DNA of 64,000 nucleotides, from NCBI RefSeq assembly GCF_003609605.1, contig NZ_MCHY01000011.1:1-64000 (forward strand). The letters are read 5' to 3'. Position numbers and translations under genes: made by a program. The DNA is from Ammoniphilus oxalaticus. Its GTDB lineage: Bacteria; Bacillota; Bacilli; Aneurinibacillales; RAOX-1. Positions 8,979 to 17,470 of the stretch are shown piece by piece. Below the pieces are notes generated by a model. It did no database searches. It was not told the origin of the DNA and was given only the letters and a program-made list of their open reading frames with translations. How positions within the stretch are numbered: position 1 is the stretch's first letter; each line of letters starts with the position of its first letter.

Positions 8979-9740
8979 CTAGTTTAATTTTTTCCGCAAG
9001 CCGCGATGCATCGGATGTTGTTCAACAATCAACATTAAATTCTCCATCCATGCTTTCACCCCAAGTATATTCCTTAATTCTTGGTCGGTAAAGGACGTCA
9101 TATTCATAAAGCGCTCCATCTCGGCTACCCAGCTTTCCATTTGACGATCAAAGCCATTCCACTTCATCATTTGAAGCACTTCCGGGTTGCTATCCATCAC
9201 TTCTAACATAATCTGACGCGTATGCAAAATTCGTTGAATTGATTCGAAAGCTTGTTGTCGATACTCTAATGCCTGTTTACGCGACCGCGCGATCCGATCA
9301 CTGCGAGTGAAACTAAAATAGGCCGCAAAGTGTAAGAGGGTCAAGATTAAAACCGTCAGTGTGAAAGCGACCCCGAGTTTATAATAAAGGGGGGACCAGG
9401 AAGCGTAACTCATTAACCAGCCTGTAAAATGATAAAGTAATGATAACACCCAAAACGACATTATCATGTAATTAACGCGAATCACTTTATGTTCAATTTG
9501 GACAAATGTCTTCGTGGAAGCAACAATAAAAGCTAACAAGTATAAAATCAAAAAAAGCAAGCTCGTCATAAACAACAAAATTTGCATCGTTTGTTTATAC
9601 GCAAGATCATCTGGAATTTGGACAAATGAGCTGATCGGATAGGCAAGACAACCAAATAGTAAAATACCTAACAACCAACTTACATCTGTAACTTTTCTTT
9701 TCTCCACCTTGTGCTTTTCCGTTCTGGAGATCAATTCCAC
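8979..9740 (-). CDS. Four-helix integral membrane protein of unknown function
   Basis: GTG start after GGAGGGTGG. Four hydrophobic segments (about residues 22-42, 50-75, 88-110 and 122-146) are followed by a soluble, mostly helical C-terminal half of about 100 residues. A basic segment directly follows the last helix, so the C-terminal domain is probably cytoplasmic. No catalytic motif was recognised. It is monocistronic with its own terminator. Confidence 0.75.
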   Translation of the reverse strand: MELISRTEKHKVEKRKVTDVSWLLGILLFGCLAYPISSFVQIPDDLAYKQTMQILLFMTSLLFLILYLLAFIVASTKTFVQIEHKVIRVNYMIMSFWVLSLLYHFTGWLMSYASWSPLYYKLGVAFTLTVLILTLLHFAAYFSFTRSDRIARSRKQALEYRQQAFESIQRILHTRQIMLEVMDSNPEVLQMMKWNGFDRQMESWVAEMERFMNMTSFTDQELRNILGVKAWMENLMLIVEQHPMHRGLRKKLN

Positions 9741-9863
9741 TTTTTCACCACCCTCCCAACAAAACCTACAGATTCACTTCAACGTTTGACTCTTATTTTG
9801 GACCTTCCCCGACTCTGCTGGCAAGCTTTAAATAATGGGATTGTAATGTTGCGTTAAAAAAAA

Positions 9864-9888
9864 GAGAGAGGTTAGCGACTCCTCTCTC
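9864..9888 (-). terminator. Terminator containing the helicase stop codon
   Basis: GAGAGAGG pairs with CCTCTCTC, followed on the minus strand by CTTTTTTTTAA. The TAA stop codon of the DEAD-box gene (9872-9874) lies in the loop. Confidence 0.85.
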
Positions 9889-11254
9889 TAGCCTCCTGCT
9901 TCTTTTTGGAACGAATCGTTTGATTGATCGATTGACGAATCCGCTTTCTCTTCTCTTGCTGTTCAAGCCGCGCTTGCTCTAATTTCGCCTTTTTCTTATA
10001 GCCTGGTTTTACCTTCTCGTTGTTTTTCCTTTTTGGAGAGTTAACGACCAATTGCTTCGGCTCTGGCCGCGCGGATGTTCCGCCCCTTGGACGGCGGCGC
10101 CTGTTGCTCCCTTTTGATTTAGGGACCTCAACAAAACCTTTTGTTCCGAACAAGACGCGCTCCTCAATTTTTTGATGAATCGCGCTTTCAATTTTAGACA
10201 TAATTATCTTTTGGCGAGGGGACACGAATGTAATCGCCGTCCCGCTTTGCCCCGCTCTGCCCGTTCTGCCAACACGATGAATATAGCTTTCTGGATCGGA
10301 TGGGAGGTCAAAATTAAACACATGGGTGACCCCTTCGACATCGACCCCGCGCGAAGCAATATCAGTGCAGACCAAATATTGAAACTTCACTTGACGAAAC
10401 GCGTCCATCAAACGCTCTCTCTTATTTTGAGACAACCCGCCATGCAACGCCTCCGCCTCAAAACCTTCTTGTTGTAATTGTTCTGTAACAGAGTCCACCC
10501 GATTTTGCGTATTAACAAAGATAATGGCTAGAAACGGATTAAGCTCGCCTAACAATGTCTTCAGCGCTTCCAACTTTTCACTTTGATTAACAACATAAAA
10601 ATATTGATCTGTTGTTTCCGCTGTGGCTTGTTTCATATCGACTTTAATATGCGGCGGCTGAAACATAAAACGATGCGCCAGTTGACGAACCCGATCTGGC
10701 ATCGTCGCCGAAAATAACAAAGTTTGTTTTTGATGAGCCGTCTGAGCGATAATTGTTTCTACGTCTTCTTGGAAACCCATTTCCAACATTTTATCGGCTT
10801 CATCGAGCACCAACATTTTTAATCGTCCAAAATGGAGTGTTCCCCTTTGCATGTGATCCAAAATTCGACCTGGCGTACCGACGACAATCTGAACAGGCTG
10901 TTGTAGCTTGTTCATCTGCGCCCCAATATCGCGACCTCCATGCAACGTCAATACATTGACATCTAAATGCTTTGCTAAATCCGCTGCGTCTTGTCCAATT
11001 TGAATGGCCAATTCACGTGTCGGAGTCATAATCAACCCTTGAATAGATCGGTTGTCTTCATTTATTTTCTGTAACATCGGAATCACGAAAGCCGCGGTTT
11101 TACCCGTTCCTGTCTGAGCTTGTCCAATTAAATCTTTGCCCTCTAAAGCGAGTGGGATCGCCTTTGCTTGAATCGGTGTCGGTTCCTGAAAATAAAGATC
11201 TTTAATTCCTCTTATTATTTCTGCGCGAAGTCCAAACTTTTCAAATCCTGACAT
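9872..11254 (-). CDS. DEAD-box ATP-dependent RNA helicase (CshA/CshB type)
   Basis: Unwinds RNA duplexes in mRNA decay, ribosome assembly or cold adaptation. The motifs appear in order: the Q motif near residues 7-25 (PTPIQ), AQTGTGKTAAF, PTRELA, TPGR, DEAD, SAT, then HRVGRTGRAG. The last 100 residues are a Lys/Arg-rich tail that probably binds RNA. Length 460 is between the B. subtilis CshA and CshB proteins, and the exact orthologue is not settled. The ATG follows AAAGGAG. Monocistronic. Confidence 0.94.
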   Translation of the reverse strand: MSGFEKFGLRAEIIRGIKDLYFQEPTPIQAKAIPLALEGKDLIGQAQTGTGKTAAFVIPMLQKINEDNRSIQGLIMTPTRELAIQIGQDAADLAKHLDVNVLTLHGGRDIGAQMNKLQQPVQIVVGTPGRILDHMQRGTLHFGRLKMLVLDEADKMLEMGFQEDVETIIAQTAHQKQTLLFSATMPDRVRQLAHRFMFQPPHIKVDMKQATAETTDQYFYVVNQSEKLEALKTLLGELNPFLAIIFVNTQNRVDSVTEQLQQEGFEAEALHGGLSQNKRERLMDAFRQVKFQYLVCTDIASRGVDVEGVTHVFNFDLPSDPESYIHRVGRTGRAGQSGTAITFVSPRQKIIMSKIESAIHQKIEERVLFGTKGFVEVPKSKGSNRRRRPRGGTSARPEPKQLVVNSPKRKNNEKVKPGYKKKAKLEQARLEQQEKRKRIRQSINQTIRSKKKQEARERSR

Positions 11255-11399
11255 TATTAGACTCCTTTCTCTTTCAAACTATCTTAATTTTACATCATCT
11301 AGCGTGGATGACAACTTTTTCCGAATCCATTGTCTCAAACATGGTTAATCATTTCAGTCATATAGTATAATAAGGAAATAAACAAGAGAGGGGATTCCC

Positions 11400-12107
11400 A
11401 TGTTCTTTGTTGATACTTCCATATTACTGAAGTTAGGCGCGTCGACAATTTTAGGACTAGTGATTGGGTTAGAACGGGAACTCCAAAAGAAACCGTTAGG
11501 ATTAAAAACCTCACTCGTCATTTGTGTGAGTAGCTGCATCCTGACGATTGTCTCCATTGAGGCGTCCAACCACTATGCTGTTCCCTACCAAAAACCGATG
11601 GATCCCCTTCGTCTTGCCGCTCAGATTGTATCCGGTATCGGATTCCTCGGGGCAGGCGTCATTTTGCACAAACAAAACGATGTGATCATTGGACTGACAA
11701 CCGCCGCGATGATTTGGGCCGCTTCTGGGCTCGGTATCGCCGCCGGCGCAGGATTTTACTTAGAAGCTTTTGTCGCTGTATTCTTAATCATTGTTTCTGT
11801 AGAGTTACTTCCCCCGATTATAAAACGGATCGGCCCCAAATCTTTGCGTGAGCAGGAAATAAAGCTCGAACTCACCTTGAGCAAAGAAGATAATCGGGTA
11901 TTAGAGGTAATGGAAGCGCTTAAAGAGCGTCACATAAAAATTAAGTATATTAAAATACGGGATGTCTCAGCCAGTTCAGAACGAGGCGAAACCCATCAAG
12001 TTAACTTAATCGTGCACGTTGATGGTGAACGGTACAATGCCGACATTTACCATGAAATCAAGCAAATCCCTTACATCGTCAGTGTTCAAATTGAAACATT
12101 ATTATAA
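11400..12107 (+). CDS. MgtC/SapB family membrane protein
   Basis: An inner-membrane protein related to MgtC, linked in other bacteria to low-Mg growth and to modulation of ATP synthase. The N-terminal half has four to five hydrophobic helices with the family signature GLVIGLERELQKKPLGLKTS. The C-terminal ~80 residues form a soluble ACT-like domain. Length 235 is typical of MgtC. The ATG follows AGAGAGGGG. It is convergent with the next gene across a bidirectional terminator. No Mg riboswitch was seen in the short leader. Confidence 0.9.
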   Translation: MFFVDTSILLKLGASTILGLVIGLERELQKKPLGLKTSLVICVSSCILTIVSIEASNHYAVPYQKPMDPLRLAAQIVSGIGFLGAGVILHKQNDVIIGLTTAAMIWAASGLGIAAGAGFYLEAFVAVFLIIVSVELLPPIIKRIGPKSLREQEIKLELTLSKEDNRVLEVMEALKERHIKIKYIKIRDVSASSERGETHQVNLIVHVDGERYNADIYHEIKQIPYIVSVQIETLL

Positions 12108-12116
12108 GAAATACAA

Positions 12117-12136
12117 AGGGGTGCGCCCGCACCCTC
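12117..12136. terminator. Bidirectional terminator between convergent genes
   Basis: GGGTGCG pairs with CGCACCC across two bases, with A- and T-rich flanks, between mgtC and the acidic-protein gene. Confidence 0.6.
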
Positions 12137-12143
12137 TTCACAT

Positions 12144-13046
12144 TTATACATATTGCTGATTTTTCCCTCTTTCAAAGTGAAACCCATCCACCTGTTTCCC
12201 TTTAAAAAGCATGCGAATATTAATCCATTCAAACGACTCCGATAACACTTCTTGAAAAACAGTCTGCATCACATGATGCGTCGTATCTTCATTCGGCTTA
12301 ACCTTTAACTCCACTGTAATATCCGCGCCGTCATCCTCATAGTAACAACTCGCTTTGGCCAAGGGACGGTTTTCATTGTCCACTAAATCATAAATCGCAT
12401 CTGCTTCCATTTGATCGACAATAACTTCATCTCGTTCCGAACTCTCAGGCTCATCGTGTTCCAACTGTCCCATATGGGTCCCATCAACAAACAAGGTAAA
12501 TTGATACTGATCAATCAGATCGTGATCATAATCCTTCAATAAGATCGCTTCAATGTCTTCCATCTCTCGCGGCGAAGGCTCAAACGTAAAATGAATTTCA
12601 CCGACAACGTCCGTTCCCTTTATATCGACGATCGCTTCCGCGACAAGCTCCCCCGCCTGATCATAGATTTGATATTCGATGCCTTGTTCGCTTTGCCCAA
12701 CAATCCAGCGCTCGTATTCTAATCCCTCGTCCTCGCCTAACTCAACATCATCCGCATAATCCATATAATCATCTAGCATTGAATAAGACCCGTAAAAAAC
12801 GTGGACATGATGATCTTGAACACCAAGCGCAAACACAAGACTGGTTACATAGGATTCCAGCTGTTCTACAATCTCCCCGACCTGCTCTGGACTTACATAT
12901 TCTTCGTCCAACTGCACCGTCCCCAACAATTGATCCTGTTCCCGATAAATTAGATAGAGATCGCCGATCCAATCGCCATCTCTATGTATCGACAACGTTT
13001 CTCCGCCAGGTCCCCGCAATTCAGGTTGCAATTCAATTGTACCCAT
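12144..13046 (-). CDS. Acidic hypothetical protein, about 300 aa, with internal repeats
   Basis: The likely start is ATG 13046 (or 13049), because AAGGAG lies directly upstream. Starting six codons earlier would put the ribosome site inside the gene. The protein is very acidic (many Asp/Glu) and soluble. It appears to contain three related segments of about 90 residues (roughly 1-95, 120-205 and 215-290), each with a strand like YQIYDQAGELVAEA, a turn, then a helix and a final strand like FTLFVDGTHM. The family is not recognised. It is transcribed alone, convergent with mgtC. Confidence 0.7.
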   Translation of the reverse strand: MGTIELQPELRGPGGETLSIHRDGDWIGDLYLIYREQDQLLGTVQLDEEYVSPEQVGEIVEQLESYVTSLVFALGVQDHHVHVFYGSYSMLDDYMDYADDVELGEDEGLEYERWIVGQSEQGIEYQIYDQAGELVAEAIVDIKGTDVVGEIHFTFEPSPREMEDIEAILLKDYDHDLIDQYQFTLFVDGTHMGQLEHDEPESSERDEVIVDQMEADAIYDLVDNENRPLAKASCYYEDDGADITVELKVKPNEDTTHHVMQTVFQEVLSESFEWINIRMLFKGKQVDGFHFERGKNQQYV

Positions 13047-13218
13047 CATCCCACTCCTTCGCATACGTTCTCTTCTCTATTTTGGGATAATGAGGAGCCA
13101 GATATACTAAAGAATAAGCGGCGCGACAAACATCGCAAATTAGAATTAAAAAGCCGCTTGCAAATAAAGCGGGAAACGATTGAGCCTGCATGATCTAATT
13201 GAAATAGAAAATAAAAAC

Positions 13219-13280
13219 GCCGACAAGGAATTCGCGCCAAAAGTAACACCCGTTCACAGGCGCAACGCGACCTCGTCGGC
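13219..13280 (-). terminator. Long two-stem terminator after the moaD operon
   Basis: On the minus strand GCCGACGAGG pairs with CCTTGTCGGC (10 bp), enclosing a second stem TTGCGCC / GGCGCGA. The outer stem is followed by GTTTTTATTTTC. It is much longer than ordinary terminators, so a structured 3' RNA is also possible. Confidence 0.6.
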
Positions 13281-13327
13281 AATTCGCATATCTAGTTTTT
13301 CAGTAAATTTACACTAAGCGAACCGTG

Positions 13328-13573
13328 TTATCCCCCACTTACCGGAGGTATAAATGCCACCTCATCTGACTCGCTCACGAGTTGTTGTCCATCCGCGTAT
13401 TCTTGATTTACAGCTGCTAAACTATTTTTTAGCAGCGGCTCCATCGCGGGATACTTTTCGATAAGGATCGCTCTTACTTGTTCGATGGACAACGATTGTT
13501 GATCGGTCTCAATCAAAACGCTTGGAGAACCAGCAACTTCCGACAGACCGGCAAACAGCATCACACGAATCAA
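13328..13573 (-). CDS. moaD: Molybdopterin synthase sulfur carrier subunit MoaD
   Basis: A ubiquitin-fold protein whose C-terminal Gly is adenylated and thiocarboxylated to supply sulfur to molybdopterin synthase. It has 81 residues and the C-terminus ends VSGG, the diagnostic Gly-Gly. It starts 1 bp after moaE ends and is the last gene of the tatC-tatA-mobB-moaE-moaD operon. The partner MoaE is adjacent; moaA, moaB and moaC are not in the window. Confidence 0.95.
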   Translation of the reverse strand: MIRVMLFAGLSEVAGSPSVLIETDQQSLSIEQVRAILIEKYPAMEPLLKNSLAAVNQEYADGQQLVSESDEVAFIPPVSGG

Positions 13574-13574
13574 C

Positions 13575-14039
13575 TTATTTCTCTCCTTTCAATTCGGGTT
13601 GCCCCGTTGGATAGGCCACTTGTTCCTTTTGATCGCCGATCCAGGATTGTCCGTCTTCCCAGTTTTCCTTTTTCCAAATCGGAACAATTTCTTTAATGCG
13701 CTCAATTGCATAACGACTGGCCTCAAAGGCCGCGTCCCGATGTGGAGTAGACACCGCAATCGCAACAGCGACATCGGAAATATCTAGATGACCAACACGA
13801 TGATGAATCGCAACGCGAGCCTCTGGATGTTTTTCAATGATTTCATCGCCGATCTGTTTTAACTTTTTTTCCGCCATCGCGGCATACGCTTGGTACTCTA
13901 AATAAAGAGTCTTTTTACCTCGCGTAAATTCGCGCACCATTCCGATAAAAGTAGAGACAGCCCCTGCATGCGGATGTGTGACATGATCAATTAAAGGCTG
14001 GATCTCGATTGGTTTGTCCGTAATCGCATAACTTTTCAT
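13575..14039 (-). CDS. moaE: Molybdopterin synthase catalytic subunit MoaE
   Basis: Forms a heterotetramer with MoaD and inserts the dithiolene sulfurs into precursor Z to make molybdopterin. Family features present are GAVSTFIGMVREFTRG near the N-terminus, LEYQAYAAMAEKKL, the HHRVGHLDISDVAVAI segment, and the conserved basic region VPIWKKENWEDG with the catalytic Lys. Length 154 aa is normal. The start is 2 bp from the mobB stop codon, in a tight operon. Confidence 0.97.
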   Translation of the reverse strand: MKSYAITDKPIEIQPLIDHVTHPHAGAVSTFIGMVREFTRGKKTLYLEYQAYAAMAEKKLKQIGDEIIEKHPEARVAIHHRVGHLDISDVAVAIAVSTPHRDAAFEASRYAIERIKEIVPIWKKENWEDGQSWIGDQKEQVAYPTGQPELKGEK

Positions 14040-14041
14040 GT

Positions 14042-14551
14042 TTATTTGTTTCCCCCCATCTCATTTTGAACATAATCATAAATAATCGTAAACAATTCAG
14101 GAAATTGATCTATGTGAACAACAGGAATGGAAGGATGTTCGTAGGGAAACCAACTAGCAATCGCCATGATTTCTGTTGTTTCCTCAACCAGAGACAGATC
14201 CGATTCATTTCGCAAGAGGACAACCTTCGGATAATTCTCAAATTTATATCCTTCAATCACGACAAGTTCGATCCCATCCATCCGCTCAATTAAATGTTCC
14301 AAACGGGTCGGTCGCTGTTCCATAATCGCCGTTTTATGCTTCGAAGTAATCGCGACAACTGAGGCTCCCGCTTCCCGATGCAACCAAGTGTCTTTGCCGG
14401 GGTGATCAACTTCAAAATTATGGGCGTCATTTTTAATGCTTCCGACTTTCCAACCCTGCTCTACAAATCGTTCAATAATTTTACAGCATGTCGTTGTCTT
14501 CCCGCTGTTTTTGTAACCGACTACCTGAATGATTGCTTTCTTATTATCCAT
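14042..14551 (-). CDS. mobB: Molybdopterin-guanine dinucleotide biosynthesis adapter MobB
   Basis: A GTP-binding accessory protein for attaching the nucleotide to molybdopterin. The P-loop GYKNSGKTT is at residues 12-20. The start at ATG 14551 is chosen because ACGGAGTG lies 8 bases upstream; a GTG nine bases earlier overlaps that site. The product is about 169 aa. It sits between tatA and moaE, which fits maturation of bis-MGD enzymes such as nitrate reductase before Tat export. Confidence 0.94.
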   Translation of the reverse strand: MDNKKAIIQVVGYKNSGKTTTCCKIIERFVEQGWKVGSIKNDAHNFEVDHPGKDTWLHREAGASVVAITSKHKTAIMEQRPTRLEHLIERMDGIELVVIEGYKFENYPKVVLLRNESDLSLVEETTEIMAIASWFPYEHPSIPVVHIDQFPELFTIIYDYVQNEMGGNK

Positions 14552-14567
14552 GCTAATCACTCCGTAT

Positions 14568-14789
14568 TTAGTTAGTTCTTTCAGAAGTCCTTAAAACGGG
14601 CTCGGTCTCTTCCTTTTTCTCTACGCCTTCATCATCCATCAGCCCTTTAGAGGAACGTTTAAATTCTCTCAACGAGGAACCAAATGCTCGTCCGATTTCT
14701 GGCAATTTATGGGGGCCAAATACGATTAAAGCAATCACTAAAATTAAAATAAGTCCAGGAAAACCAATATTTTGAAACATCCCCTTCAT
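14568..14789 (-). CDS. tatA: Sec-independent translocase component TatA
   Basis: A small membrane protein that forms the pore of the twin-arginine export system for folded proteins. One hydrophobic helix (about 7-22) is followed by the hinge [21 protein letters not shown] and a charged tail. Length 73 is usual for TatA. Codon 1 or codon 4 (both ATG) could start translation. It follows tatC by 29 bp in a shared operon with molybdenum-cofactor genes, suggesting a dedicated molybdoenzyme substrate. Confidence 0.95.
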   Translation of the reverse strand: MKGMFQNIGFPGLILILVIALIVFGPHKLPEIGRAFGSSLREFKRSSKGLMDDEGVEKKEETEPVLRTSERTN

Positions 14790-14818
14790 TTCCTCTCTTC
14801 CATTTTATTATTCTATAC

Positions 14819-15586
14819 TTATTCTGACTGATCCAGATGATTTTTCTCATCTTCACGCTGCTGTTTCTTATAGACTCTCTTCGATAGTATAATGCTCAAT
14901 TCATATAACAACAATAGTGGTCCCGCCACCAATATATCGGAAATAATTTCTGGCGGGGTAAGGATGACCGCGGTCACAATCAGCGTAAAGTATGCGAGCT
15001 TGCGCATCTTGGCTAGTCGCACCGGATTGAGCGCCCTGATTTTTGTCAGAAAGACAACAATCACAGGCAATTCAAACAAAACGCCAAAAGGGAACACGAT
15101 CGAAAACATAAAATTAAAGTATTGCGTCAGCCCGATCATTTCTTGAACTTGCAATGTTTTCGTCATGACCAACATAAACCGCGTAATCATTGGAAATAAA
15201 ATAAAGTAGGCAAAACCGAGCCCGATTACAAATAAGACGGTTGCCGCGGGAATAAACCGCAGAGCGATTTTTTGCTCTCTTTCCCGCAAACCGGGTTTTG
15301 CAAATGCCCATACTTGATAAAGGATAAATGGAACCGATAAAATAACACCGAGGGCGAGAGCGACTTTCATATAAACAGCAAGCGCGTCAGGCATAGCAAA
15401 CACGTGCAATTCAATTTGCTGGGCGACAGCCGTCCTTTTTAATTCATCGACAACCCGTCCCGCAAACACGAAGCCGATAATAACGGCCGCAGCAAAATAA
15501 ACCAGGCTGTAAATGATTCTTTTCCTCAATTCGCCAAGATGTTCAGTTAACGGCTGCTGTTGTTCATCCCTTGCCACAGCACTCAT
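14819..15586 (-). CDS. tatC: Sec-independent translocase component TatC
   Basis: The six-helix receptor for twin-arginine signal peptides in the cytoplasmic membrane. The diagnostic N-terminal LTEHLGELRKRIIYSL and later PFGVLFELPVIVVFL, with the TPPE turn before the last helices, are present. ATG 15586 is preferred over the upstream ATG (15604) because AGAAGGTGG lies before it and nothing resembling a ribosome site precedes the other. It is the first gene of the tat-moa operon, divergent from fnr. Confidence 0.95.
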   Translation of the reverse strand: MSAVARDEQQQPLTEHLGELRKRIIYSLVYFAAAVIIGFVFAGRVVDELKRTAVAQQIELHVFAMPDALAVYMKVALALGVILSVPFILYQVWAFAKPGLREREQKIALRFIPAATVLFVIGLGFAYFILFPMITRFMLVMTKTLQVQEMIGLTQYFNFMFSIVFPFGVLFELPVIVVFLTKIRALNPVRLAKMRKLAYFTLIVTAVILTPPEIISDILVAGPLLLLYELSIILSKRVYKKQQREDEKNHLDQSE

Positions 15587-15604
15587 AAGAGCCACCTTCT
15601 CCAT

Positions 15605-15734
15605 TTAAAGTATAATCAAATCAGACCTGACGTTATGACGCACAAAATTAAGAGGAATCACCTATAAAGCGCCTTTTAAATATGGTTAATACTATGGTAA
15701 TATTGTTATTATGTAACTAAAAGGAGGTAAGCCT
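15605..15734. promoter_or_regulatory. Divergent promoter region between tatC and fnr
   Basis: About 130 bp serve both the tatC-moaD operon and fnr. The fnr-proximal half is A/T-rich (ATGGTTAATACTATGGTAATATTG). No TGTGA-N6-TCACA Fnr site was found here. The fnr ribosome site is AAAGGAGGT. Confidence 0.5.
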
Positions 15735-16442
15735 TTGGAACCCTTAGCAGACAAAACCTTCTTCCAATTGATCCCTGATGAGTTTAAACGAGAGATTGAC
15801 TCCATCGCGGCGGATACATACTACGCCCAAGAAAGCATACTCTATCTGGATGGGGATCAGGCAAAACACCTCTATTTTATCCGAACCGGAAGTGTCAAGA
15901 TCAGCAAAACAACCTTGGAAGGAAAAGAACTCACCCTATATATTTGCAAGCCGGGAGAATTGATCGGCGAGCTTGCCTTGTTTCAATCCGACCTCACCTA
16001 CACAACCACAGCTATGCTGCTTGAAGCTGGGACCATTGGCGTGATCGAACGAATTGCGCTCGAGGAGTTACTTTCCAACAATGGACGATTTGCCGTCGAA
16101 TTTATGAAATGGATGGGGATCGCTTATCGTAGAAACCAATCCAAATTCCGAGATTTAGTACTGCTAGGAAAGCAAGGCGCGCTCTATTCCACATTGATTC
16201 GCATGACGAACACATACGGGATTCCTGTTGATAACGGTGTTCAAATCGACCTTGCCTTAACCAATAAAGATCTAGCTAGTTTTATCGGAGCGACACGCGA
16301 AAGTGTTAACCGCATGTTAAACGAGTTAAGAAAAAACAAAGTCATTGACATCGACAATGGATTTATTACTATCTATAATATCACATTTCTAAAACAGTTT
16401 TTAGAATGTGACGGTTGTCCCGAAGATATTTGTCACATCTGA
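15735..16442 (+). CDS. fnr: Anaerobic regulator Fnr (Bacillus type, Fe-S sensing)
   Basis: A CRP-family transcription factor that activates anaerobic respiration genes when its Fe-S cluster is intact. The N-terminal cyclic-nucleotide-type beta barrel (about 25-120) is followed by a winged helix-turn-helix (TNKDLASFIGATRESVNRML, about 176-195). The cluster cysteines are at the C-terminus, Cys225-x2-Cys228-x4-Cys233, the spacing known for B. subtilis Fnr and unlike the N-terminal cluster of E. coli FNR. TTG start after AAAGGAGGT. A candidate binding site lies at 36994-37009, near narK and moeA. Confidence 0.95.
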   Translation: MEPLADKTFFQLIPDEFKREIDSIAADTYYAQESILYLDGDQAKHLYFIRTGSVKISKTTLEGKELTLYICKPGELIGELALFQSDLTYTTTAMLLEAGTIGVIERIALEELLSNNGRFAVEFMKWMGIAYRRNQSKFRDLVLLGKQGALYSTLIRMTNTYGIPVDNGVQIDLALTNKDLASFIGATRESVNRMLNELRKNKVIDIDNGFITIYNITFLKQFLECDGCPEDICHI

Positions 16443-16459
16443 TGAGCCGAAAGTTCCTT

Positions 16460-16490
16460 AGAAGACAAGGGGTCTTTCTTACTTTTTAAT
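16460..16490 (+). terminator. Probable fnr terminator
   Basis: AGAAGAC pairs imperfectly with GTCTTTCT, followed by TACTTTTTAA. Confidence 0.5.
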
Positions 16491-16544
16491 CCGTCTTGGC
16501 GTAACCCGTCAAGCTTCAATATATATAAGAAGGGAGTTACAGGC

Positions 16545-16904
16545 ATGTCATCTCACCATTCCATTCATGAAGCCCTTGAACAGTTTCGATTTGCTGTTTT
16601 TATGGGAAGAAGACCGGGCGAAGTGGAGGCGCTTCTGACCCAGGAACAATACGTGCTTGCCTATGAACAGCAACTAGAGCGGGATCCAGCCAAAGAACGA
16701 ACACTCATGGAAACGTACTCGGCTCCACTGCTTCCCGTTTACAAAAAGATCATGGAACAAACTGCAAAAATGGAACAGCTGCTTTCAGGAGATACCACTC
16801 CGATCTCTTTTACAGATGAAGACGTATTGGATGAACTGTACGATGAAGTGTCCAATTTGGAGACCGAAGCGGAGTGGGAAGATTTTAAAAAACGCATCTT
16901 ATAA
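16545..16904 (+). CDS. Hypothetical protein, 119 aa
   Basis: ATG after AAGAAGGGAG. The protein is not recognised. It is acidic, soluble and probably all-helical, ending in a charged helix (EAEWEDFKKRIL). There are no Cys or His clusters and no membrane segments. It lies between fnr and the JAMM protease gene on the same strand, 60 bp before the latter. The ribosome site and uninterrupted frame support it as real. Confidence 0.7.
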   Translation: MSSHHSIHEALEQFRFAVFMGRRPGEVEALLTQEQYVLAYEQQLERDPAKERTLMETYSAPLLPVYKKIMEQTAKMEQLLSGDTTPISFTDEDVLDELYDEVSNLETEAEWEDFKKRIL

Positions 16905-16964
16905 CCCTCCTCCTCACTTTTGCGTATGATAGGTAAGAGACTCTGAATCCAAAGGAGTGAGGGC

Positions 16965-17453
16965 TTGAGATTGCAAGTTCTTATATTAGATAAAGCCTAT
17001 CGCCAAATTCAACGTGAAGTGAATCGTCATCCTGATGCGGAAACAGGCGGGATCATGGTGGGCTTACGGGCGCCTGACGCGTTGATCGTCACTGACGTAT
17101 CGGGTCCAGGCCCCGATGCGATTCATCAGCCGTTTTCAATTCGGTTTGATGAAAAATATTGCGAGCGGAAAGCGCGGCAATTGGAGCGTCGCGGAAAACA
17201 CTTGCGCTATATCGGCGACTGGCACAGCCATCCTTTCTCGAAGTTAAAGCCGAGTAAAGTTGATAAGCAGTCTTTTAGCTTCAAAGCAATGAACCATTAT
17301 CGCACGCCGACACCACTGATGATCATTGCAGGTCCAGGTCCATTGATTCCATTGCAGGCCTTTATTTTGACAAACAAGATCATCAATGTTCCTCCCACTT
17401 TAATCGACCAGGCGACGCTACGCCAATATAAAACGAAAGCCATCTCCACGTAA
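16965..17453 (+). CDS. Stand-alone JAMM/MPN+ metalloprotease-like protein
   Basis: A JAB1/MPN/Mov34-domain protein with a complete zinc isopeptidase signature: Glu26, His87-Ser-His89, then Ser97-x2-Asp100 (WHSHPFSKLKPSKVD). Such proteins cleave after C-terminal Gly-Gly of ubiquitin-fold proteins, and in bacteria they process sulfur-carrier or ubiquitin-like proteins. The product is 162 aa with no extra domains. TTG start eight to ten bases after AAAGGAG. It lies 3.4 kb from moaD, a ubiquitin-fold substrate candidate, but linkage is only inference. It could equally be an uncharacterised Mov34/MPN hydrolase. Confidence 0.85.
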   Translation: MRLQVLILDKAYRQIQREVNRHPDAETGGIMVGLRAPDALIVTDVSGPGPDAIHQPFSIRFDEKYCERKARQLERRGKHLRYIGDWHSHPFSKLKPSKVDKQSFSFKAMNHYRTPTPLMIIAGPGPLIPLQAFILTNKIINVPPTLIDQATLRQYKTKAIST

Positions 17454-17468
17454 GGCAGAGATGGCTTT
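17436..17468. terminator. Bidirectional terminator
   Basis: AAAGCCATCTC pairs with GAGATGGCTTT. The stop codon of the JAMM gene lies in the loop, and the convergent radical-SAM gene ends at 17471. Confidence 0.85.
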
Positions 17469-17470
17469 GC

